From positions 1 to 58,899 of the forward strand of contig JAZSFK010000019.1 in the NCBI GenBank assembly GCA_045532175.1: 58,899 nt of DNA, given 5' to 3'. Position numbers and translations under genes: made by a program. Below, one piece after another: positions 16,492 to 26,075 of this stretch. Each line of letters begins with the position of its first letter. Position 1 is the first letter of the stretch. This stretch comes from Fimenecus sp045532175 (GTDB taxonomy: Bacteria > Bacillota > Clostridia > Oscillospirales > Acutalibacteraceae). A model generated the notes under the pieces. It was given only the letters and a program-made list of their open reading frames with translations, ran no database searches and was not told where the DNA came from.

Positions 16492-19125
16492 ATGAAATGG
16501 ACAGGTCTTAATGAATTAAGAGAAAAATACCTTGCATTCTTTGAAAGCAAAGACCATTTGCGTCTTCCGAGCTTTTCACTTGTACCACAGGGTGACAAGA
16601 GCATTTTGCTTATCAATGCAGGTATGACACCAATGAAACAATACTTTACAGGTGAAGTAACACCTCCTAAAAAGCGTGTTACAACCTGTCAGAAATGTAT
16701 ACGTACACCCGATATTGAGAATGTTGGTAAAACAGCGCGTCACGGAACATATTTCGAGATGCTCGGTAACTTCTCATTCGGTGATTATTTCAAACACGAA
16801 GCGACTGCATGGGCTTGGGAATTCTTTACAAAGGTGCTTGAAATCCCTGAAGAATTACTCTATGTCAGCGTTTATCTTGAAGATGACGAGGCTTATGACA
16901 TCTGGACAAAAGAAGTAGGCGTTGGCCCATCACATATGGTGCGTTTTGGTAAAGAGGATAACTTCTGGGAGCACGGCGCAGGTCCTTGCGGTCCTTGTTC
17001 AGAAATCTATTTTGACCGTGGTCCTGATAAGGGCTGTGGCAGTCCTGACTGTAAGGTTGGTTGCGAATGCGACAGATTTATCGAAGTTTGGAACCTTGTT
17101 TTCACACAGTTTGAGAATGACGGCAACAATAACTATACTCGTCTTGCAAACCCTAATATTGATACAGGTATGGGACTTGAAAGACTTGCTTGCATTATGC
17201 AGGATGTTGAAAATCTCTTTGAGGTTGACACAGTTCAGAATATTATGAAGCACATTATTGATATTTCAGGTATTGAGTATCATAAGGATGCTAAAAAAGA
17301 TATTTCACTTCGCGTTATTACTGACCATATACGCAGTACAACATTTATGGTGGGTGATGGTGTTCTTCCGTCAAATAGTGGTCGCGGTTATGTTCTTCGT
17401 CGTCTTCTTCGTCGTGCAGCTCGTCACGGCAGACTTATCGGCATTGACAGACCATTTCTTGCTGAAGTTTGCGAAACAGTAATCAAGGAAAATGCGACTG
17501 CATATCCAAACCTTGTTGAAAAGCAGGATTATATCAAGAAAGTTATCGCTATGGAAGAAGAAAGCTTCTACAAGACTATTGACAGCGGTTTAGGTCTTCT
17601 CAATGAGATGATGTCTAACTCAAAAGACGGTGTTCTTTCAGGTGAAGATGCATTTAAGCTTCAGGATACATTCGGCTTCCCGATTGATTTGACAAAGGAA
17701 ATCGTTGCTGAAAATAATATGACTGTTGACGAAGATAAGTTCAGAGCCCTTGTTGAGGAAGCAAGAATGAAGGCAAAATCCGTTAAGCGTGACGGTGCTG
17801 AAACTGACTGGAGAAACACAGGTGTTTCATTTAAAGATATAGCAAAAACAGAGTTTACAGGTTACACAGAAAACAACACAAACGCAACTGTTGTTGCCCT
17901 TGTTGCTGACGGAGAAAGAAAGGATTTCGTTGAAACAGGGGATGCAATTCTTGTGCTTGATAAAACATCTTTCTATGCAGAAAGTGGCGGACAAGCAGGT
18001 GATAAGGGTGTAATCACAATTGGTGAAAGCACATTTGAAGTTGCTAACACAACAAAGGATGCCGACGGTGTTGTTCTTCATCACGGTACACTTACAGGTG
18101 ATGCTGTTAAAGTTGGCGATAGTGCAGTTTCTTCTTATGACGAAGAAAACAGAAAGGCTACAATGAGAAACCATACTTCTGCACATCTTCTTCAGGCTGC
18201 TTTGCGTTCAGTTCTTGGTACTCACGTTGAGCAGGCAGGTCAGCTTGTAGATGCTAATGAGGTTCGTTTTGACTTTACTCACTTTACAGCAATGACAAGC
18301 GATGAACTTAAAAAGGTTGAAGACCTTGTTAACGAAGAAATCCTCAATGCAACAGAAATGCTTATTAAGGAAATGCCCATTGACGAGGCAAAGGCTATGG
18401 GTGCTATGGCACTTTTCGGTGAAAAATACGGCGATGTTGTCCGTGTTGTAAAAGCAGGGGACTTCTCAACTGAACTTTGCGGTGGTACACATGTTGACAA
18501 TACAGGCAAAATCGGTCTTTTCAAGATTGTTAATGAATCATCAGTTGCAGCAGGTGTTCGTAGAATTCAGGCTGTAACAGGTAAAAACGTTCTTAAATAT
18601 ATTGACGAGAAGAATAATCTTCTTTACGCAACAGCCGAGGCTTTCAAGGTTGGTAACGTTTCTGCACTTCCTATAAAGGCAGTTGCGGTAGCAAATGAAC
18701 TTAAAGCCAAGGATAAGGAAATAGCAAGTCTTAAAGCAGAAATCAACTCATTCAAAACAGCAGGAATTATGGCAGGTGCAGTTGATGTTAATGGCGTTCA
18801 GCTTGTTGTTTACTATGCAGGTGAATTGGATGCCAACGGACTTCGCTCTATGGCTGAAACTGCAAGAGATTCTGCACCTAACACAGTTGCAGTTATTGCG
18901 GGTTCAAACCAGGAAAAAGGAACTTGTTCATTTGCTTGTGCCTGCGGTAAGGATGCAATTAGCCGTGGTGCTCATGCGGGTAACATTGTTCGTGAAGTTG
19001 CAAAAGTTGCAGGCGGTAGCGGTGGCGGTAAGCCCGATATGGCTATGGCTGGCGGTAAAGAAATTTCAAAGATTGACGATGCTTTAATGTCTGCAAAAGA
19101 AATTTTAGCTTCAATGCTTAAATAA
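16492..19125 (+). CDS. alaS: Alanine--tRNA ligase
   Basis: The full-length 877-residue enzyme attaches alanine to tRNA-Ala. The N-terminal class II catalytic core is seen in FFESKDHLRLPSFSLVP, CQKCIRTPDIENVG and GMGLERL; the editing domain carries HTSAHLLQ (HxxxH) and CGGTHVDNTG zinc-site residues; the C-terminal C-Ala domain ends with GGSGGGKPDMAMAGG. All key blocks are intact. It is the first gene of alaS-hinT-comEC-holA-rnmV; hinT starts 12 bases later. In many Firmicutes alaS is under T-box control, but only about 30 bases lie between the predicted transcription start and the start codon here. Confidence 0.98.
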   Translation: MKWTGLNELREKYLAFFESKDHLRLPSFSLVPQGDKSILLINAGMTPMKQYFTGEVTPPKKRVTTCQKCIRTPDIENVGKTARHGTYFEMLGNFSFGDYFKHEATAWAWEFFTKVLEIPEELLYVSVYLEDDEAYDIWTKEVGVGPSHMVRFGKEDNFWEHGAGPCGPCSEIYFDRGPDKGCGSPDCKVGCECDRFIEVWNLVFTQFENDGNNNYTRLANPNIDTGMGLERLACIMQDVENLFEVDTVQNIMKHIIDISGIEYHKDAKKDISLRVITDHIRSTTFMVGDGVLPSNSGRGYVLRRLLRRAARHGRLIGIDRPFLAEVCETVIKENATAYPNLVEKQDYIKKVIAMEEESFYKTIDSGLGLLNEMMSNSKDGVLSGEDAFKLQDTFGFPIDLTKEIVAENNMTVDEDKFRALVEEARMKAKSVKRDGAETDWRNTGVSFKDIAKTEFTGYTENNTNATVVALVADGERKDFVETGDAILVLDKTSFYAESGGQAGDKGVITIGESTFEVANTTKDADGVVLHHGTLTGDAVKVGDSAVSSYDEENRKATMRNHTSAHLLQAALRSVLGTHVEQAGQLVDANEVRFDFTHFTAMTSDELKKVEDLVNEEILNATEMLIKEMPIDEAKAMGAMALFGEKYGDVVRVVKAGDFSTELCGGTHVDNTGKIGLFKIVNESSVAAGVRRIQAVTGKNVLKYIDEKNNLLYATAEAFKVGNVSALPIKAVAVANELKAKDKEIASLKAEINSFKTAGIMAGAVDVNGVQLVVYYAGELDANGLRSMAETARDSAPNTVAVIAGSNQEKGTCSFACACGKDAISRGAHAGNIVREVAKVAGGSGGGKPDMAMAGGKEISKIDDALMSAKEILASMLK

Positions 19126-19137
19126 TGAGGTGTAATT

Positions 19138-19476
19138 ATGGATTGTCTTTTTTGTAAAATAGCAAATGGCGAAATCCCGTCAAATAAGGTTTATGAGGAC
19201 GAAAAAATCCTTGCATTCCGTGATATTGCTCCTCAGGCAGAAACTCACGTGCTCGTAATTCCAAAGGACCATGTTGCAAGTAGTGCAAATGATATCACAA
19301 TGGAAAACTGCGAAATCGTAGGATATATCTTTGCAAAAATTCCTGAAATCGCTCGTCTTGCAGGTGTTGACAGTTACAGAATAATCAACAACTGTGGTGA
19401 TAAAGCAGGTCAAACTGTTAAGCATATTCACTTCCATATTTTAAGTGGGGATAATCTGTCTGAAAAATTGATATAA
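19138..19476 (+). CDS. hinT: HIT family protein (HinT-type purine nucleoside phosphoramidase)
   Basis: A 112-residue HIT protein: CLFCKIANGEIPSNKVYED at the start, a conserved middle LVIPKDHV and RIINNCGDKAGQTV, and the histidine triad VKHIHFHIL, whose central histidine is the nucleophile. HinT-type enzymes cleave AMP-lysine and other adenosine phosphoramidates and can use aminoacyl-AMP formed by tRNA ligases, which may make its position right after alaS meaningful. The start ATG follows AATGAGGTG. It is in the alaS operon. Confidence 0.92.
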   Translation: MDCLFCKIANGEIPSNKVYEDEKILAFRDIAPQAETHVLVIPKDHVASSANDITMENCEIVGYIFAKIPEIARLAGVDSYRIINNCGDKAGQTVKHIHFHILSGDNLSEKLI

Positions 19477-19489
19477 AGGAGTGAGCAGA

Positions 19490-21568
19490 TTGAAAAGACC
19501 ATTCGCGGTAATCGGCTTTTCAATGCTCATGAGTTCACTCCTTATAATAAGAGTGAGTTTAAAGATGACTGTTGCTCTGATTATCGGAGTAATAGTCATT
19601 TTTTGCGTTCTTACCATTTTTAAAAGATTCAGGAAAGAAAAATTAATACTTTTTATTCTTATTGCGGTTATACTTTATGCCGTTTCATTTTTGTTTGCAG
19701 AGATTGGCTATTATAATGCTAAGGCCGAAATGAGTGAGGAGAAAACAGTAACAGGTGTTATCTGTGAATCCCCAAAATGTTCTGATTACGCCTTTACATA
19801 TGTCATAAAACCTGACAAAGAAAATTATAAAATAAGATATGTTTCACAGGATAACAAGATGCTTGCAGAGGGCGACAGAGTAAAGATAAACACTGTTGTT
19901 TCAGAGGGGACATATAACGAGGATTATTTTGAAACCACCTTGTCCTCAAGAATTTATTTCACAGTTTTTGAAAGCGACGGCAGTCATATTGAAAGCACGG
20001 GTGAAACTGATTTTTATTACTCAACAGTTGGTAAAATCAGAATGTGGTATGCAGACGTCATTGACAGCTATTTACCAAATGAAAACGGTGCAATTGCAAA
20101 GGCTATGACTATTGGCGATAAGTCTGAAATCAGACGTGCCACAATAGAAAAATTCAATTACACAGGCACCTCACATATCCTTGTTATTTCAGGGTTACAT
20201 CTAAGTCTTTGGGTATGGGGAATCATAAAGGTGCTTGAACATGTGATTAAGTCGAAAAAAATTCTCGTTGCCACAGGGTTCTTGTGCTTGATGGTTTATT
20301 CTGTTCTTGTAGGATTCAGTCCGTCGATAGTACGAGCAGGGCTGATGGTCAGCATGGTGCTTTTGGGGAAATTGTTTTTGAGAGAATCGGATAGTATAAA
20401 TTCGGTCGGATTAGCGGTGACGATTATCCTTTTGGAAAATCCTTTTTCTGTTATGTCCGTGGGATTTTTATTTACTGTGCTTTCAACTCTGGGAATTCTG
20501 ATAGTGCCTGATAAAATAAAACATTGGTTGAAAAGTAAGAAGTTTGGAAACTACATACTTAATAACAAACTGTTAAATACTTTTGCAAGTATGTGTATGG
20601 TAAGCTTGTCAACAGTCTTTACATTACCTGTGTTTGTTGCAAAATTTGAGATGCTTCCGATTACTACGATAATCTCGAACTTTCTTATTGTGGAACTTGC
20701 ATTACTCTTGATGGTGTTGACTGTGGTGGCGGTTGCCCTGCATGGCTTTCAATTTTTCGGAATCTCAAAGGTCTTGTTTTTGCTTATTGATGTAATGGGA
20801 GATGTTATCAGGTATTTTGCCAAGGTGATTGGTGAAGCACAATGGTCAACAATCTCTGTGTCCCATAAGTACTTTAAATACTTTTTAGTTTTGGCTGTGG
20901 TGGGAATTATTGCTGCAGTTTTAGTAAAAAAGTATTACAAGGATATTACCAAGCATATTGCGGTAATCCTTTCGATAATTTTTATACTTTTGTCCGTCTA
21001 TACTACGTATTATGATTATTCAAATCCAAGTATTGATATTGTGTTTACAGACGAAAAACCGATTATATTGGTAAATTCACAAGGTGAAACGGTGCTTGTA
21101 GGTACTCAGAATGAGGAAAACTTCAACACCATAAAAACCTTGATGAATTCCCACAATAAAAAGACTCTTGATACCATAGTTGATTATGATGAAAATGTGA
21201 ATTTATCGTATCTTACCACTATGTATGATGAGTTTGGAAAAGTTCCGACATATTTCTACGGGGAAGCACCAAATTTGCTTGAAGGCGGTATATATGAAGA
21301 AATAAACAGTTTCAAGGTAGGTAGCGATGTTTATGTTGAAATAGGCAACAACTCGGGAGAATTTGTAGTTCGTGGCAAAAACACGAAAATTCTTTTCTTA
21401 TATAATAAAGAAAATATCTTTGAAAATTATGAGGAATATGATATAATTATTGTGTTTGGAGAAAACTCCAAGGATAATTATGACTTCTTACTTTCTCTTG
21501 TGGATACTGAAAAGACAGAGATTATTCTGGCAGAGGAAAATAAAAGCAGAAAAATATGTTTGATATAG
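19490..21568 (+). CDS. comEC: ComEC/Rec2-family competence membrane protein with a degenerate C-terminal domain
   Basis: About 692 residues. N-terminal membrane helices and a DUF4131-like extracellular OB domain (TVTGVICESP near residue 82) lead to the competence domain with GTSHILVISGLHLSLW and many membrane helices (residues about 220-510). ComEC forms the channel for single-stranded DNA uptake. The C-terminal 180 residues occupy the place of the metallo-beta-lactamase domain, but the HxHxDH metal motif and the DVGQGD entry are absent, so nuclease activity there is unlikely. The start is taken as the TTG at 19490 with AAAGGAG eight bases upstream; the GTG at 19481 abuts the ribosome site. 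It lies in the alaS operon directly before holA, where comEC is often found. Confidence 0.9.
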   Translation: MKRPFAVIGFSMLMSSLLIIRVSLKMTVALIIGVIVIFCVLTIFKRFRKEKLILFILIAVILYAVSFLFAEIGYYNAKAEMSEEKTVTGVICESPKCSDYAFTYVIKPDKENYKIRYVSQDNKMLAEGDRVKINTVVSEGTYNEDYFETTLSSRIYFTVFESDGSHIESTGETDFYYSTVGKIRMWYADVIDSYLPNENGAIAKAMTIGDKSEIRRATIEKFNYTGTSHILVISGLHLSLWVWGIIKVLEHVIKSKKILVATGFLCLMVYSVLVGFSPSIVRAGLMVSMVLLGKLFLRESDSINSVGLAVTIILLENPFSVMSVGFLFTVLSTLGILIVPDKIKHWLKSKKFGNYILNNKLLNTFASMCMVSLSTVFTLPVFVAKFEMLPITTIISNFLIVELALLLMVLTVVAVALHGFQFFGISKVLFLLIDVMGDVIRYFAKVIGEAQWSTISVSHKYFKYFLVLAVVGIIAAVLVKKYYKDITKHIAVILSIIFILLSVYTTYYDYSNPSIDIVFTDEKPIILVNSQGETVLVGTQNEENFNTIKTLMNSHNKKTLDTIVDYDENVNLSYLTTMYDEFGKVPTYFYGEAPNLLEGGIYEEINSFKVGSDVYVEIGNNSGEFVVRGKNTKILFLYNKENIFENYEEYDIIIVFGENSKDNYDFLLSLVDTEKTEIILAEENKSRKICLI

Positions 21569-21580
21569 AGGGTGAAACAA

Positions 21581-22621
21581 ATGGCATTGATTTATGAAAC
21601 AGACCTTAAAAAACATATAAAAGAGAATAATATGTCAAATTGCTATTTGTTTTACGGTAGCGAAGAGTATTTAAAGCAATTCTACACTAATAAGATTTGT
21701 TCTAAATTTGTAGCTCCCGGCAGTGAAGCCTTCAGCCTTCGAAAATTTGACGGTAAGGAGGACGCACTTGATGATGTAATTGAGGGTGCTTCAGCAATTT
21801 CATTTATGAGTGAGTATTCCGTTGTAATTGCACATGATTTTCCGCTTGATTCCTTGAATAATGACGATAAAGAAAAACTTAACACATACCTTGAGAATAT
21901 TCCCGATTCATCAATTACAATTTTCTGGATGGACGGAATTGACGTTCAACCTAAAAATTCTAAATGGAAATGGGTTGTGGATGCCTTTACAAAGTATGCG
22001 ACAGTTGTAAATTTTGAGAAACCAACAGGAAGAAATCTTTTAAAACTTATTTGTGCTTACACCACAAAACAGGGTTGCATAATTTCAGAAAAAAATGCAT
22101 CATATCTTGTTGAAACAGTGGGAGACAGCCTTAACGTGTTGTTTAATGAAATACAAAAAGTCTGTAATTTTGCGGGACAGGGCAATGAAATCACCAAGGA
22201 GTGTATTGACAGTGTAGCTGTTCGTTCGTTGGAGGCAAAAGTATTCGACCTGTCAAAGCGTATTCTTGCCTATGATGCTCAGGGTGCTTTGGAACTTTTG
22301 CATACCCTTATGCTTCAAAAAGCCGAGCCTATTGATATTTTTGGCGTAATACTTATGTCATTTGTGGATATCTATCGTGTTAAAACTGCCCTTTCGGGTG
22401 GAAAGAATGTTACATATCCTGCTCAGTTTTTTGATTATCGTAATAAAGAATTTCGACTTACAAATGCAAGTAAAATGGCAAAAAACCTTACTGACGAGCA
22501 ATTAAGGGAGTGTTTTGATTGTTTTGCAGAATGCGACAGAGCATTGAAAACATCCTTTAACGGCGGAGATTTAATTCTTGAGAAGCTGATTGTGAAGATT
22601 TCGCTTATAATTGCAAGGTGA
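21581..22621 (+). CDS. holA: DNA polymerase III subunit delta
   Basis: 346 residues with the HolA plan: an N-terminal AAA+-like domain opening NCYLFYGSEEYLKQFY, a second lid domain with NFEKPTGRNLLKLI, and the C-terminal collar domain with AVRSLEAKVFDLSKRI and a final LILEKLIVKISL. Delta opens the beta sliding clamp during clamp loading. Like other delta subunits it has no functional P-loop. The start ATG at 21581 follows GAGGGTG by nine bases; the in-frame GTG at 21572 is inside that site. It starts 12 bases after comEC and ends four bases before rnmV. Confidence 0.93.
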   Translation: MALIYETDLKKHIKENNMSNCYLFYGSEEYLKQFYTNKICSKFVAPGSEAFSLRKFDGKEDALDDVIEGASAISFMSEYSVVIAHDFPLDSLNNDDKEKLNTYLENIPDSSITIFWMDGIDVQPKNSKWKWVVDAFTKYATVVNFEKPTGRNLLKLICAYTTKQGCIISEKNASYLVETVGDSLNVLFNEIQKVCNFAGQGNEITKECIDSVAVRSLEAKVFDLSKRILAYDAQGALELLHTLMLQKAEPIDIFGVILMSFVDIYRVKTALSGGKNVTYPAQFFDYRNKEFRLTNASKMAKNLTDEQLRECFDCFAECDRALKTSFNGGDLILEKLIVKISLIIAR

Positions 22622-22625
22622 ATTT

Positions 22626-23231
22626 ATGATAAAAATTGATGAGGCAGTTGTTGTAGAAGGAAAGTATGATAAAATCAAGCTTTCAAATATTTTGGACACA
22701 ATAATAATTGAAACAGACGGATTTGCCATATTCAAGGATAAGGAAAAGCAGAAACTTATTCGCTTTTTAGCAGAAAAAAAAGGAATTATAATAATGACGG
22801 ACTCTGATTCTGCAGGGTTTAAAATTCGTTCGTTTATAAAGAATATTACTAAAAGTGAAAATGTGAAAAATGTGTATATTCCTGATGTTTACGGCAAGGA
22901 AAAACGCAAGACAGAAGCCTCTAAAGAAGGAAAACTTGGCGTTGAGGGTATGAATGCCGATGTGATAATTGATGCCTTGAAAAAATCAGGTGTAATATAT
23001 AACGAAAACAGTAAAACAGAAAGCAGAGAAATAACGCATACGGATTTTTATGAAGATGGACTCAGCGGTGGCGAAAACAGTAGCGCCTTTCGCAAAGCAA
23101 TGGCAAAGGAACTTGATTTGCCTGAAAGAATAAGCTCATCATCATTGCTTAAGATTATAAACTCATATTTGACCTATGAAGAATACAAAAAGATAGTGGG
23201 AAAAGCAAGGGAAAATATGACTAGTTTGTAA
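22626..23231 (+). CDS. rnmV: Ribonuclease M5 (5S rRNA maturation)
   Basis: The 201-residue protein has an N-terminal Toprim domain (VVVEGKYDKIKL with the catalytic Glu, MTDSDSAGFKIR with the DxD pair) and a C-terminal domain (LSGGENSSAFRKAMAKELDLPERISSSSLL) specific to RNase M5. The enzyme cuts the 5S rRNA precursor on both sides, with ribosomal protein L18 as helper. No 5S gene lies in this window. Start ATG at 22626 with AAGGTG upstream overlapping the end of holA. Last gene of the alaS operon. Confidence 0.92.
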   Translation: MIKIDEAVVVEGKYDKIKLSNILDTIIIETDGFAIFKDKEKQKLIRFLAEKKGIIIMTDSDSAGFKIRSFIKNITKSENVKNVYIPDVYGKEKRKTEASKEGKLGVEGMNADVIIDALKKSGVIYNENSKTESREITHTDFYEDGLSGGENSSAFRKAMAKELDLPERISSSSLLKIINSYLTYEEYKKIVGKARENMTSL

Positions 23232-23317
23232 ATTTTATAAAACTGTTTCCAATTTTGTCTTTTTTATGATATAATAATTTGATTTATGTTTTAATAGTAC
23301 GGTGGAGGAATATTATA

Positions 23318-25090
23318 ATGACCGTTAAAAGCAGATTTCCGGTAAATAAACCCTTTTACGATGTTCGATATGTAAGGGATTTTAAGGACTTAATTAATCA
23401 GAGTGAAAATCTTTTTTCACAGCGTCCTGCATACAAATTAAGAAATAAGGACGGGATTTATTATGAGGTTACCTATAAGAATTTCCGCCATTCGATTTAT
23501 TATCTTGCAAACAGCTTGGTAAATGATAATTTTTCCAAGGCACATATTGCAGTTGTAGGTGCAAATTCATATAACTGGTCCGTAACCTATCTGGCTGTTA
23601 CTTGTAGCGATAATATTATTGTGCCGATTGATAAGGAATTGACAACTGACAATATGATGGATGTTATCAAGGATTCCGATTCGATAATGCTTTTTGGTGA
23701 TAAAAAATATATAAAAGCAATTAAGGCAAGAAAAGATGAATTACCTGAAGGCTTTAGATTCGTTTGCTTTGATGAGACAGAAGTTGACGGTGCCGATTAT
23801 TTTGAGGACTATGTTGACATAGGCAGAAAATTATATCAAAAGGGAATAAAACATCTTGACAATATAACAGTTGACCCTGAGGCGACAACTGCAATTCTAT
23901 TTACATCAGGCACAACGGGTGTTTCAAAGGGCGTTTGTCTTAGTCAGAAAAATATCTGTTCCGTTGTAATGGGTGCTGCAGGTTGCATTAAGGTTACCGA
24001 AGAAGACCAGCTTTTATCCGTGCTTCCTATTCACCACACTTATGAATGTACAGTAGGTTTCCTTTATATTATTTATTCGGGGGCTTGTATTTCCTTTAAT
24101 CAGGGACTTCGTTACATCACAAGAGATTTTAAAGAAGTAAAACCAACCTGCTTCATTACTGTTCCTCTTCTTATTGAAAAAGTTCATGCAAAGATTATGA
24201 AAAAGATGGAAGAAAAAACAGCAGGTAAGCTTATTTTCAAGGTTGGTAAATATGCATCTAAATTTAGCAAGGCAATGGGAATAAAGGACCTTGACAGAAA
24301 AATTTTTGCAGAGGTTATTGAAACATTCGGCGGAAGACTTCGCCTTATTGTAACAGGTGCTGCCGCAATTGACCCGCGTGTTGCTGAGGACTTTATGCAC
24401 ATGGGTATTGACCTTTATATCGGTTACGGTCTTACTGAGTGTGCACCGCTTGTTGCTTGTAATAATGACCGACTTATGCTTCCTGACTCAATCGGTACTC
24501 CAATGCCGGGTGCAGAGGTTGCAATTTACAACCCTGACGATTTGGGTGTTGGCGAAATCTGGGTTCGTGGACCAATGGTTATGAACGGATATTATAAAAA
24601 CCCTAAGGCAACGGCAGATGTAATCACTCCTGACGGATGGTTCAGAACAGGCGACCTTGGTACTTGCGACCGTCACAATTGCTATAAGATTACAGGCCGT
24701 TGCAAGAATGTTATTGTCACTAAAAACGGTAAAAACATTTTCCCTGAAGAAGTGGAAATGTATCTCAATACTAACCCTATTATTGAGGAGAGTATCGTTT
24801 ATGCTGATGATGTTGACGATGAAACATTGGTAAGCGTTCAGATTTATCCTAATTATGAGCAGATTAAGAATAATCTTAAGCGTCAGGATATTACAAAAGA
24901 GGATGTTCAGAAGTCCGTTGAAGAAGCGGTTAAGGATGTTAATAAGAAGCTTCCTAAATATAAGAAAATCAGAAATATTGAAATCAGCGAACAGGAGTTT
25001 GAGAAAACAACTACCAAAAAAATCAAACGTCACGCTAATTTGAAGAGTAAAAAAGAAAACACAGAAGCAAGTGTTGAAACAGAGGAATAA
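23318..25090 (+). CDS. AMP-dependent long-chain acyl-CoA synthetase/ligase
   Basis: The 590-residue protein belongs to the ANL adenylating superfamily. The P-loop-like motif ILFTSGTTGVSKGV, the TGAAAIDP block, YGLTECAPLV (ATP site), WFRTGDLG (ribose Asp) and KNVIVTKNGKNIFPEEVE (hinge to the C-terminal lid) are all present. The final lysine-rich region KKIKRH holds the likely catalytic lysine. Such enzymes activate fatty acids to acyl-CoA or acyl-ACP at the membrane face. The start ATG (23318) follows GGAGGAA. A flavoprotein gene and thioredoxin follow closely in one transcript. Substrate chain length cannot be told. Confidence 0.92.
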   Translation: MTVKSRFPVNKPFYDVRYVRDFKDLINQSENLFSQRPAYKLRNKDGIYYEVTYKNFRHSIYYLANSLVNDNFSKAHIAVVGANSYNWSVTYLAVTCSDNIIVPIDKELTTDNMMDVIKDSDSIMLFGDKKYIKAIKARKDELPEGFRFVCFDETEVDGADYFEDYVDIGRKLYQKGIKHLDNITVDPEATTAILFTSGTTGVSKGVCLSQKNICSVVMGAAGCIKVTEEDQLLSVLPIHHTYECTVGFLYIIYSGACISFNQGLRYITRDFKEVKPTCFITVPLLIEKVHAKIMKKMEEKTAGKLIFKVGKYASKFSKAMGIKDLDRKIFAEVIETFGGRLRLIVTGAAAIDPRVAEDFMHMGIDLYIGYGLTECAPLVACNNDRLMLPDSIGTPMPGAEVAIYNPDDLGVGEIWVRGPMVMNGYYKNPKATADVITPDGWFRTGDLGTCDRHNCYKITGRCKNVIVTKNGKNIFPEEVEMYLNTNPIIEESIVYADDVDDETLVSVQIYPNYEQIKNNLKRQDITKEDVQKSVEEAVKDVNKKLPKYKKIRNIEISEQEFEKTTTKKIKRHANLKSKKENTEASVETEE

Positions 25091-25094
25091 AAGA

Positions 25095-25685
25095 ATGTTT
25101 TTGGAATATGATAACACTGAAAATAATTCAAACGGATTGTCCGTAATGGCAATTATGGCTTCTCCTCGCAAGGCAGGGTACACAGCTAAATTATTGGGTA
25201 GCCTTTTGAGGGAATTCCCAAAGGGGACAAATATTGAGATTATCAATCTTTTTGACCTTAATCCCGTACCGTGTAACTGTTGCGGATACTGTAAAACAGG
25301 TAATGGTTGCTCAAAAAAAGACCTTGAGGATTTTTTTAGAAAATTTGAAACAACGGATATAATCATTTTTGCAACACCAATCTATTTTATGGGGGTACCT
25401 GCTCCGTTTAAAGCACTCATTGACCGATTCCAGCGTTATTATGAGGCTCGTTTTCGTCGCAATATGAAAAATCCGATTGAAAAACGTCGTAAGGCAGCTT
25501 TAATTGTCACAGCCGGTAGTGATGGTGAAATCGGTTACGAGGTAATCAAGCACCAATTATTACAGGCGTTTTCCGTACTTAATATTGAACTTTGCGGTGC
25601 AACACTTGCAAGAAATACAGACAAATGCGGAGTTGACAAGATGGATGTTGACAAAGCACGTGCATTATATTGGAAGGTGAGATAA
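25095..25685 (+). CDS. Flavodoxin-like FMN-dependent (iron-sulfur) flavoprotein / NADPH-dependent FMN reductase family
   Basis: 196 residues. After a 16-residue lead, AIMASPRKAGYTAKLLG forms the FMN phosphate-binding loop. The cluster CNCCGYCKTGNGCSKKD carries five cysteines in a compact arrangement like that of iron-sulfur flavoproteins, followed by IIIFATPIYFMGVPAPFKALIDRF, the second FMN-binding segment. These proteins shuttle electrons or reduce small acceptors in anaerobes. The cysteines may hold a cluster, or act as redox thiols given the neighbouring thioredoxin, which starts one base after this stop. Start ATG at 25095 with GAGGAA overlapping the previous stop. Confidence 0.85.
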   Translation: MFLEYDNTENNSNGLSVMAIMASPRKAGYTAKLLGSLLREFPKGTNIEIINLFDLNPVPCNCCGYCKTGNGCSKKDLEDFFRKFETTDIIIFATPIYFMGVPAPFKALIDRFQRYYEARFRRNMKNPIEKRRKAALIVTAGSDGEIGYEVIKHQLLQAFSVLNIELCGATLARNTDKCGVDKMDVDKARALYWKVR

Positions 25686-25686
25686 A

Positions 25687-25998
25687 ATGGCAGTAATTAA
25701 GGTTGATTTGAATAACTTTGCACAGGAGGTTTTAAAATCAGAAAAGCCTGTGCTTCTGGATATGTATGCTGACTGGTGCGGACCGTGTATGATGATGGCA
25801 CCTGAAATAGAAGCCTTTGCAGAGGAAACAGAAAAAGTTAAGGTTTGTAAACTCAATGTCGACGAAGCAACGGAATTGGCAATCACATTTGGGGTAATGA
25901 GCATTCCGACAGTTCTTTTGTTTGAAAACGGACAGGAAGTAAAACGCTTTGTCGGTGCAAAAGAAAAACATCAGATAGCAGAATTTGTAGGAGAATAA
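25687..25998 (+). CDS. trxA: Thioredoxin
   Basis: 103 residues with the classical active site WCGPC (Trp30-Cys34), the cis-proline block SIPTVLLFENG and KRFVGA near the end. It reduces protein disulfides using electrons from thioredoxin reductase, which is not encoded nearby. It is the third gene of the acyl-CoA synthetase operon, one base after the flavoprotein, and the unit closes with a strong terminator at 26003. Confidence 0.95.
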   Translation: MAVIKVDLNNFAQEVLKSEKPVLLDMYADWCGPCMMMAPEIEAFAEETEKVKVCKLNVDEATELAITFGVMSIPTVLLFENGQEVKRFVGAKEKHQIAEFVGE

Positions 25999-26002
25999 GA
26001 GA

Positions 26003-26034
26003 AAATCCCAAGGAACATTTCCTTGGGATTTTTT
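26003..26034. terminator. Bidirectional terminator between trxA and the flavin reductase gene
   Basis: AAAATCCCAAGGA and TCCTTGGGATTTT form a near-perfect stem with a short loop, followed by Ts on the plus strand; the reverse strand also ends in TTTTC. Confidence 0.85.
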
Positions 26035-26075
26035 AATGAATAATGAATAATTTTGGAACTGCGTTGCGATTATAT

